This document shows positions 6,942 to 11,735 of a stretch of 11,735 nucleotides of DNA, one piece after another (positions within the stretch are counted from its first letter, which is position 1; every line of letters begins with the position of its first letter). The stretch covers positions 1 through 11,735 of the forward strand of contig JAKVAO010000077.1 of the NCBI GenBank assembly GCA_022447685.1. Direction: 5' to 3'. Below the pieces are notes generated by a model, which searched no databases, was not told where the DNA came from, and saw nothing but the letters and a program-made list of their open reading frames with translations. The translations under genes were made by a program, and so were the position numbers. The DNA comes from Candidatus Caenarcanales bacterium (lineage in GTDB: Bacteria; Cyanobacteriota; Vampirovibrionia; LMEP-6097).

Positions 6942-8228
6942 TTGTTTGGTATAGGGAACAAAAGCGAGCCAACGGCTAATTCATTTCAGTCTGCTGCTTC
7001 AGCAATGCCTCAGAGCTTTCCTATAGCTCCACCGAATAACAGCTATGGGGTTAATCCAGGAGTCAGCCCCCAACAATTAGCTCAACCAGTTCCATTTAAT
7101 CAAAGCCCTGAAATCAATGCCCAGTCAGCTGTTTTAAACTTTGAGCAACTCTCACCTAAAATCCAAAACACCTTTAAACATTTGTCTGCGAATGAAAAAA
7201 AGGAAATCAAAGGTTATAACCTTTCTAATGAAAGAACAATAATAATGATGACTGGAAAAGCAGCTCATAAAACTCTTTTCCCCGGACCAATACGTAGGTT
7301 TTTTGGTGCTTTAAACCCTTTTTCTCATAAGCCGCATAAAGAAGTGGATAAAATGCTAAAAGAATCTGGCATTACTAAGGCTAGAATGGGTGAGCTTAGA
7401 AAATCAATGGCGATGAACAAAACTTATGTTCAAGTAGAGATGAGTAATATTAATCCAGAAACTCAAAAAGAAACAAAACACCCAAGCCTAATCGATGTGA
7501 CTATGACTGAAAGTCCTCATATTTTCTATGAAAACAAATCATTACTGTTCAGAAAAGATATACAGCAAATCTTCAAAGAAACCGAGACTGCTATAAAATC
7601 TATAGTCAGCTCACCTGAAGAATTACAATACTTCAATCAATTCTTTGATGCCTACAACAAAAAGGACATGAAATTCCTAAATGAGTTCTTCCAGCAAGTC
7701 GAAGGACACACTTACACCCTAAATAGACTCGATATGAAATCTGGCTTAATTCCTGTAAGTGATGTGATCGAAAATATTGCAGATGGTGTTGTCGATTCAC
7801 AGATGGGTAAACCTTCAACGATGTTTATACTGGGTAATAGCTACAGAACTCAATTCTCCAACCAGAAATTCACTACTTCTGCCTCCTTACCGTTACCGAC
7901 TGGTGGAGTTCAAGCTGGCGCTATGACCATGATCTCCAACAGTAAACCTAAGTTGATTGATATGTTCCTCTCTTCACTTGTATTCTCTATGTGGGGTAAA
8001 GGTAGTAAACAAATACCTAAAGCCGAGATAAAAGATGTTGCCGAAGCTATGATCGCAAATGTGAAGAGTATGGAAGCAAGTATGCACACTCAAAGCATAG
8101 GACTTGGTAATAGAGTTCACCGAGAAGCACCAGGCGCACTCAATGGCATAACTGGAGGTCCTTCTAAAATGCTAGGAGAAAGAGAAGAGAAATCAGGACC
8201 ATTTGCCTTTTTGAGGGGCGGTAAGTAA
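6942..8228 (+). CDS. Protein of unknown function with a low-complexity N-terminus
   Basis: This 428-residue protein is not recognised. The TTG start is backed by AAAGGAG 9 nt upstream and a near-consensus promoter. Residues 1-65 are rich in Pro, Gln, Asn, Ser and Ala, and look disordered. There is no signal peptide. A basic, Phe/Pro-rich patch (RRFFGALNPFSHKPHK, 118-133) follows. The rest looks like a folded alpha/beta protein, with a hydrophobic helix near 337-351 (LIDMFLSSLVFSMWG). The C-terminus is Gly-rich and charged (GPFAFLRGGK). A helix near 362-380 (EIKDVAEAMIANVKSMEAS) resembles one in the convergent 393-codon gene, as does a stretch near 99-109, so the two may be distant paralogues. 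A disordered N-terminus without a Sec signal is compatible with an intracellular scaffold or a secretion-system substrate; nothing here decides. Confidence 0.8.
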   Translation: MFGIGNKSEPTANSFQSAASAMPQSFPIAPPNNSYGVNPGVSPQQLAQPVPFNQSPEINAQSAVLNFEQLSPKIQNTFKHLSANEKKEIKGYNLSNERTIIMMTGKAAHKTLFPGPIRRFFGALNPFSHKPHKEVDKMLKESGITKARMGELRKSMAMNKTYVQVEMSNINPETQKETKHPSLIDVTMTESPHIFYENKSLLFRKDIQQIFKETETAIKSIVSSPEELQYFNQFFDAYNKKDMKFLNEFFQQVEGHTYTLNRLDMKSGLIPVSDVIENIADGVVDSQMGKPSTMFILGNSYRTQFSNQKFTTSASLPLPTGGVQAGAMTMISNSKPKLIDMFLSSLVFSMWGKGSKQIPKAEIKDVAEAMIANVKSMEASMHTQSIGLGNRVHREAPGALNGITGGPSKMLGEREEKSGPFAFLRGGK

Positions 8229-8248
8229 AAGCCGTAAAGTAATTTCTA

Positions 8249-8370
8249 AGAGCCCGTCTTGAAAGTCGAAGAACAAGGCTTTCGAACCCGAGAAACCGGA
8301 GTTTACTTGAAGTAAATGAGGATTTTGAGGGTGAGAGTAACGCAGTTATTGGACTTTCAAGACGGGCTCT
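8249..8370 (+). repeat. Palindromic repeat copy B (122 bp) with perfect 19-bp terminal inverted repeats
   Basis: The terminal repeat AGAGCCCGTCTTGAAAGTC at 8249-8267 is perfectly matched by its reverse complement at 8352-8370. At the centre, TTTACT (8302-8307) pairs with AGTAAA (8311-8316). Between them is the core shared with copies A and C: AAGGCTTTC, GAGAAACCGGAGTTTAC, GTAAATGAG and GAGTAACGCAG. It fills the gap between two convergent genes, starting 20 nt after one stop and ending 4 nt before the other. The GC-rich ends would make a strong stem in RNA read from either side, so it may end transcription in both directions. There is no room for a transposase; a non-autonomous mobile element is possible. 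Confidence 0.9.
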
Positions 8371-8374
8371 GAGC

Positions 8375-9556
8375 TCAGCCAGCAAGTTTTGCTTTAGACC
8401 CAAACAACTTAGCAATCCATGAAAAAAATCCCATCCAGTTAGCTGGAGCTGAGGAATGGTTATCAGAACTTTGGTAAGTTTTATCTATATTTGCCATATT
8501 CTCAGCAGCGAGTTCTTTAATCTTAGAAAACATAGCAGGTGAATCTTTAATTCTAGAAACCTGACCAGCAGTAATTTCATTTACAGTTCCTGCACTTATA
8601 ATTGCTTTTACTTGAGCTAAACTATAACTGCGACCGGACTTATTGAATAGTGTTGTAGCTTGCAAAGCTTTATGCTTTTGCCCGTCGATCACATGTCTTT
8701 CGGTAACTGTAATTTTGTTAGCTCGCTGAGAAAAGCCAATATGGCTAATCCCATCAACATGCTTATACTTCAATCCTAATACAGGATTAGTTTTCCAAGG
8801 CACAACCAATGTTGTCGCCCTCGAAGCTTGTGAATTCATGAAGGATGCAATTACATTTTTCTCAAAAGACTCCATATCGAGCCCTCTATCCATAGATTCC
8901 CGAGTGAGATATTTATCAAGAAATACTACTGGCTCAGGCAAATTACTCAAAGAAGCTTCCCCTCCAGCAAGACTATTAAATAGTGAATACTTCTGCCTAT
9001 CAGCCATATCAAAATTTTCAAACACAGCAAAGGCTACTGGATCCAAATAATCACGTGAAGCATCATCATAGACTGGCATTAAACTATAACGATTCATCCG
9101 CAAAGCTTCTTTGAAATGCTCCCATGGCTCACCTAAATTATCAATTTTAGCTGCCTCTTGACTTTTGAAATAGAAGTCTTTAAGTATAGAATTTTTTTGG
9201 GACTTGCCAGCTCCAGAAAAAGCTGAAAGTAGATTCATAAAGAAGCCCTTATCCTCTCTTGGCTTAACCTGAGAATTCACAAAAATATCCAAAGCATCAG
9301 AACCTTTAAGTAACCATGTCGTTGCTCCTTGGTTAGAATCATGAAGTATCTTAGCTGACTGATCTTCCCTTATTCCAAGTTTCTGAGCTGTATTTAGTAA
9401 ATGCCTAACAAAAGGATTTTCTTTAATATATGAATTAGCGAGCCCTCTATTTACAGGCAAATTAGTTTCTAAATAATTAGAATTCTGGGTTCCCAGCAAA
9501 GCGGAATTAGCGATACTAGGAGAATTATTATATGGACTAGGGGAATTAATAAACAA
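8375..9556 (-). CDS. Protein of unknown function, possible distant paralogue of the convergent 428-codon gene
   Basis: This 393-residue protein is not recognised. The N-terminal ~45 residues are rich in Ser, Asn and Pro and probably disordered; no signal peptide is seen. The start is a TTG at 9556 without an evident ribosome binding site. The next methionine in the frame is only at about residue 107, and an ATT four codons upstream is the only other option before a stop. Around 78-118 (TTWLLKGSDAL, then GFFMNLLSAFSG) it resembles residues 99-126 of the 428-codon protein. Near 344-362 KIKELAAENMANIDKTYQSS lines up with a helix there. The C-terminus (residues 374-393) is an amphipathic, Trp/Phe/Lys-rich segment that might touch membranes. 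The similarities were judged by eye and are weak. Confidence 0.75.
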   Translation of the reverse strand: MFINSPSPYNNSPSIANSALLGTQNSNYLETNLPVNRGLANSYIKENPFVRHLLNTAQKLGIREDQSAKILHDSNQGATTWLLKGSDALDIFVNSQVKPREDKGFFMNLLSAFSGAGKSQKNSILKDFYFKSQEAAKIDNLGEPWEHFKEALRMNRYSLMPVYDDASRDYLDPVAFAVFENFDMADRQKYSLFNSLAGGEASLSNLPEPVVFLDKYLTRESMDRGLDMESFEKNVIASFMNSQASRATTLVVPWKTNPVLGLKYKHVDGISHIGFSQRANKITVTERHVIDGQKHKALQATTLFNKSGRSYSLAQVKAIISAGTVNEITAGQVSRIKDSPAMFSKIKELAAENMANIDKTYQSSDNHSSAPANWMGFFSWIAKLFGSKAKLAG

Positions 9557-9652
9557 TATATTATGAATATCTAATTAAATTATTGATGTCTATATAGTAT
9601 ATCAAGATTATTATTGTTATAATTGTTAAGCATTCAGCCTTTAATTCATAGG

Positions 9653-9710
9653 GCTGCATTTAGTGCAGGGTATAGCTCAGCTGCCTAGAAGCCTCAGCTC
9701 CTGAAGCAAA
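9653..9710 (+). pseudogene. Degenerate partial copy of tRNA-Gly
   Basis: GCTGCATTTA (9653-9662) is identical to the 10 bases at 9894-9903 just before the intact tRNA-Gly. What follows parallels that tRNA: TGCAGGGTATAGCTCAGCTG against TGCGGGCGTAGCTCAGCTG, then TAGAAGC against TAGAGC and a blurred anticodon arm. Beyond about 9708 the similarity is lost. No T-arm is present and the anticodon loop lacks the conserved T33, so it cannot be a working tRNA. TGCAGG (9664-9669) can pair with CCTGCA (9711-9716), so a small folded RNA is not excluded. Confidence 0.6.
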
Positions 9711-9786
9711 CCTGCATCTCTAAGTAAACTGTAAAGAGGCTTCAATACAGAAATCCATCTTCCTTAAATCACAAGGTAGTTGTAAA

Positions 9787-9899
9787 TGCTGAACTAGCGT
9801 GAAAGTTCGAGGCATGTGAGCTTGAGAAAGCGGAGTTGACTCTATGTCAATGAGCATTTCTAAAGTGAATATAACGAAGAAATTTTAGCTAGAGCTGCA
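9787..9899 (+). repeat. Palindromic repeat copy C (about 113 bp)
   Basis: Outer arms TGCTGAACTAGC (9787-9798) and GCTAGAGCTGCA (9888-9899) pair at about 9 of 12 positions. They are centred exactly on a hairpin TTGAC (9836-9840), TCTAT, GTCAA (9846-9850). The core matches copy B closely: GAGAAAGCGGAGTTGAC against GAGAAACCGGAGTTTAC, then GTCAATGAGCATTT against GTAAATGAGGATTT, and TAACGAAG against TAACGCAG. The right arm overlaps the direct repeat that precedes the tRNA-Gly at 9906. The middle arms pair less well than in copy B, which may mean decay. Confidence 0.7.
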
Positions 9900-9905
9900 T
9901 TTAAT

Positions 9906-9981
9906 GCGGGCGTAGCTCAGCTGGTAGAGCATCTGCCTTCCAAGCAGATTGTCGCGCGTTCGAGTCGCGTCGCCCGCTCCA
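9906..9981 (+). tRNA. tRNA-Gly (anticodon UCC)
   Basis: A complete 76-nt cloverleaf. Acceptor GCGGGCG pairs with CGCCCGC, the D-stem GCTC with GAGC, and the anticodon stem TCTGC with GCAGA around loop CTTCCAA, giving anticodon TCC. The T-stem GCGCG pairs with CGCGT (one G-T pair) around TTCGAGT. Discriminator T and an encoded CCA (9979-9981) follow. It reads GGA and, by wobble, GGG codons. Confidence 0.96.
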
Positions 9982-10117
9982 TTTTTAAAGACTTCATATT
10001 CAAGGGCTAGAGTAGATGTGATGGCTCATGTCGAGAGAGGAGCTTCACTAAATTTTCAGCAAGCCCCTCTAGGCCTGGTTGAATAAGCCAATAAAGCTCT
10101 TCCTTCAATACCCAAAG

Positions 10118-10165
10118 CACTTGAAAGCCAAGTGAACAAAGCAAAAGAGCCCCCAAAATGCTCTT
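10118..10165. repeat. Two small hairpins in the tRNA-to-gene spacer
   Basis: CACTTG (10118-10123), loop AAAGC, CAAGTG (10129-10134) is a perfect 6-bp stem. AAGAGC (10145-10150), a 9-nt loop and GCTCTT (10160-10165) form another. Neither is followed by a clear T-run. The remainder of 9982-10223 shows no gene that can be supported. Confidence 0.35.
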
Positions 10166-10223
10166 AGTATAAATCGTGGAGACGAAGGGACTATAGCCTG
10201 CTTGAACATTGAGAATTACCAAG

Positions 10224-10252
10224 TTGACAAGTCGGCGCGAGTAGGATATTAT
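10224..10252 (+). promoter_or_regulatory. Near-consensus sigma70 promoter, predicted leaderless start
   Basis: Perfect TTGACA (10224-10229), an ideal 17-nt spacer and TATTAT (10247-10252, five of six consensus bases). Only 7 nt separate the -10 from the ATG at 10260, so transcription should begin at or within a base or two of the start codon. Confidence 0.65.
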
Positions 10253-10259
10253 CTTAACA

Positions 10260-11084
10260 ATGGTTTTGCTTATTAACACAAGCAATAAAAATCAAAAATT
10301 TCTAAGTAATCTCATCCCTGAAATTAAATATGGAGATTTAGTTAAAGAAGATCTTCAAGCCAAATATTCAAATGGTAAGGGATTTACTGAATCCGGAGCA
10401 AAAAGAAAACAAGCCGTAATAGATTTATCTAAGACCACCACCTTTGAAAACAACTCACTTAAAGAGTGCCTAATAAGAGTCAAACAAAATAAAAAAGATA
10501 TAGACATCTCAGATAGTGACGACAGAAAAGCTGAAGAAAAGAAACTATTGAATAACTTCAATATATATCAAGAACAAATCAAAAACTTTCAGAAACTAGC
10601 TCTAGAGTTCCCTGAAATTGAAATGATCCCATTTGAAGTAAAACTGGAAAGGAATGAAGATTTATATAGCGTTGTTTATGTTGAACCCGACAAGCCAAAA
10701 CTTTACAAGGCTGATGGTATAGATCTCTCTTCAATCACGGAACCTCTCCAAATCCCTAAAATTTCAAAGCAAATTAAAGATTTTAAAGTTAAACATGAGC
10801 TTAGCTCAGAAGCTTTAAGCAATTTTATGAAGCAATTGATGAATTTTATAAAGAGACTTAAAAAAGATTTCAATATAGAAGTAGAAAATCTAGATACTCT
10901 TGGAACCGATAATTTCAGATTAATTTATGATGAAAATAGCTCAAAAATAAAAATGCTTATTAACTCTAGCGCAATTAAATTCGAGTCATCTACTCGAAAA
11001 ACCAATGTAAGACTCAATTCCAAAACATTCTTCAATAATTTAGAAAATATAATTACTACTATAACTCAATCAAGACAGTATTGA
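10260..11084 (+). CDS. Protein of unknown function, probably expressed from a leaderless mRNA
   Basis: A 274-residue protein rich in Lys, Asn, Glu, Ile and Ser, with no recognised family, signal peptide or membrane segment. Residues ~70-122 are highly charged and helical, with coiled-coil character (VKQNKKDIDISDSDDRKAEE and on). Residues ~120-150 look like a small beta region (MIPFEVKLERNEDLYSVVYV), and ~195-205 are another Lys-rich helix. The ATG follows directly on a strong promoter and has no ribosome binding site at a useful distance (AGGA is 13 nt away). Its neighbours, two tRNA-like relics and a broken ATP-grasp gene, suggest it sits in a rearranged, possibly acquired stretch. No function can be assigned. 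Confidence 0.7.
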   Translation: MVLLINTSNKNQKFLSNLIPEIKYGDLVKEDLQAKYSNGKGFTESGAKRKQAVIDLSKTTTFENNSLKECLIRVKQNKKDIDISDSDDRKAEEKKLLNNFNIYQEQIKNFQKLALEFPEIEMIPFEVKLERNEDLYSVVYVEPDKPKLYKADGIDLSSITEPLQIPKISKQIKDFKVKHELSSEALSNFMKQLMNFIKRLKKDFNIEVENLDTLGTDNFRLIYDENSSKIKMLINSSAIKFESSTRKTNVRLNSKTFFNNLENIITTITQSRQY

Positions 11085-11089
11085 TAACT

Positions 11090-11152
11090 GGACTAAGCCT
11101 CGACACCTGCGTGGGCATTAGAGGTCGAAGGTTCAAATCTCTTAGTTCTGCA
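11090..11152 (+). other. tRNA-like relic or structured element
   Basis: GGACTAAG (11090-11097) pairs with CTTAGTTC (11141-11148), with one G-T pair. Inside, CCTCGAC (11098-11104) pairs with GTCGAAGG (11124-11131) with one bulged base. A T-loop-like GGTTCAAAT (11130-11138) lies before the 3' strand, and the end TGCA resembles a decayed NCCA. The total of 63 nt is too short for a tRNA: the D- and anticodon arms cannot both be drawn and the T-stem is poor. The antisense frame reads like the peptides often seen opposite tRNA genes. A truncated tRNA at a rearrangement point is the best guess. Confidence 0.35.
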
Positions 11153-11157
11153 AATAA

Positions 11158-11671
11158 AAAAAAGAAAAGCCAAAGGACTACTTCCCTACAAATGCTGAGC
11201 CTGATTTCAAGCCAAGTGAAGCTCCATTCACACCAGATGATCAAATTTTAGTTAACCATTTAAGAAAAAGAGGTCATGAGGTTAATGCAAAAACTTGGGG
11301 AACTGAGATTTGGAGCGAGAATAATAAAGCTGACCTATTCATAATGAGATCACCATGGGATTATATGGATACTAAAGTTGGATTTACTAGAGAAGTTCAT
11401 GAATGAAGGTCCTCTAATAGTTAAGCCTGCTCTTTCAGCTACTGGAGTTGGATTAGAGGTTTTAGACTCCAAAGAAAATGTAACAGCTTACTCAAAAAGG
11501 TTTAGTGACTTATTAAAACTAGAGAATTATATAGTTCAGCCATTAATTGAAAGTATTAAAACAGAGGGAGAATGGTCTTTAATTTTCATAGCTGGTGCTT
11601 ATAGTCATAGTATTCATAAAGCACCGAAGAAAGGAGATGTAATGGTTCATGCTGAGAGTATAGTGGACTGA
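11158..11671 (+). pseudogene. Broken ATP-grasp ligase gene (DcsG/RimK/GshB-like)
   Basis: Two frames carry successive parts of one ATP-grasp enzyme. The first (to the stop at 11404-11406) has the N-terminal part: TPDDQILVNHLRKRGHEVNA and the family motif FIMRSPWDY. The second (open from 11378 to 11671) has LIVKPALSATGVG, the nucleotide-binding beta strand and loop, then IVQPLIESI, GEWSLIFIAGAYSHSIHKAP and KKGDVMVH. Intact relatives have roughly 70-80 residues between RSPWDY and VKP; here they are almost adjacent and in different frames, so an internal deletion with frameshift has occurred. No start codon exists at the 5' end (TAA at 11155-11157 directly precedes it), and the C-terminus stops before the conserved EHGG-like end. 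Such enzymes join a carboxylate to an amine or thiol with ATP; this one should be inactive. Confidence 0.8.
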
Positions 11672-11735
11672 AAAAATCAAACAAGCAATACCTAACTTGA
11701 GAGGTGTGTTGACTTAAAATAATAAGGGGAAAACA

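Larger units (their letters stand above)
9557..9905. other. Intergenic stretch with tRNA relic and palindrome, no gene
   Basis: This 349-nt gap holds a degenerate tRNA-like copy (9653-9710) and palindromic repeat copy C (9787-9899). It also contains an 8-bp inverted repeat, GAAGCCTC (9688-9695) and GAGGCTTC (9736-9743), with a 40-nt loop. On the minus strand TATACT (9601-9596) is a weak candidate -10 for the 393-codon gene. Nothing else is visible. Confidence 0.5.

Noticed and set aside
8164..8415. Minus-strand 83-codon frame across palindrome copy B
   Set aside because: It overlaps the 3' ends of both convergent genes and runs through the inverted repeat; a shadow frame.
6690..9899. CRISPR array
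   Set aside because: The repeats are three ~115-bp palindromes at irregular distances of over 1 kb, with genes between them and no regular spacers.
10007..10285. Minus-strand 92-codon frame with a hydrophobic stretch
   Set aside because: It starts at an unsupported TTG inside the 274-codon gene, overlaps that gene's strong promoter, has no ribosome binding site, and matches no family I know. A real small membrane protein is not excluded.
11059..11244. Minus-strand 61-codon frame
   Set aside because: It lies opposite the tRNA-like relic and the ATP-grasp remnant and reads like a tRNA antisense peptide.

Overview
This is an AT-rich bacterial window. It carries an aerobic-type aconitase, ribosomal protein bS21 and an LptB-type ATPase. 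The LptB call implies an outer membrane containing LPS, so a diderm organism. Start codons other than ATG are common: TTG for rpsU and two of the large unknown genes, GTG for lptB. The phylum cannot be fixed from the sequence. The bS21 sequence is not typical of Enterobacteria, and a host-associated or Cyanobacteria/Melainabacteria-like lineage is only a guess.

Left part (1-5546, minus strand): acnA is followed closely by a signal-peptide protein of unknown family. Two further frames come next that look like one gene split by a frameshift. The second frame ends in an incomplete M23 (LytM) peptidase domain. The four frames are spaced 44, 4 and 20 nt apart and read as one transcription unit: a TCA-cycle enzyme followed by probable envelope genes.

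Middle (5547-6689): a divergent promoter region separates acnA from rpsU-lptB. The rpsU stop codon abuts the lptB GTG start. The spacer carries a perfect 12-bp palindrome and repeated TTAAGC half-sites.

Accessory part (6690-9556): two convergent genes of unknown function (428 and 393 codons) lack signal peptides, have low-complexity N-termini and may be distant paralogues.

Right part (9557-11735): this looks rearranged. It holds a degenerate tRNA copy, an intact tRNA-Gly(UCC), an unknown 274-codon gene with a near-consensus promoter so close to its ATG that the mRNA should be leaderless, a second tRNA-like relic, and a broken ATP-grasp (DcsG/RimK-like) gene.

The main finding is a family of three 113-120 bp imperfect palindromes at 6690-6809, 8249-8370 and 9787-9899. 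They share an internal core (GAGTTGAC, a short loop, GTCAATGA, then GTAACG-like) and are each symmetric about a small central hairpin. Their outer arms differ in sequence between copies but remain self-complementary within each copy. Each copy lies directly against a gene end. They behave like a mobile or structured intergenic repeat (MITE/REP/ERIC-like), with arms that change while pairing is kept.
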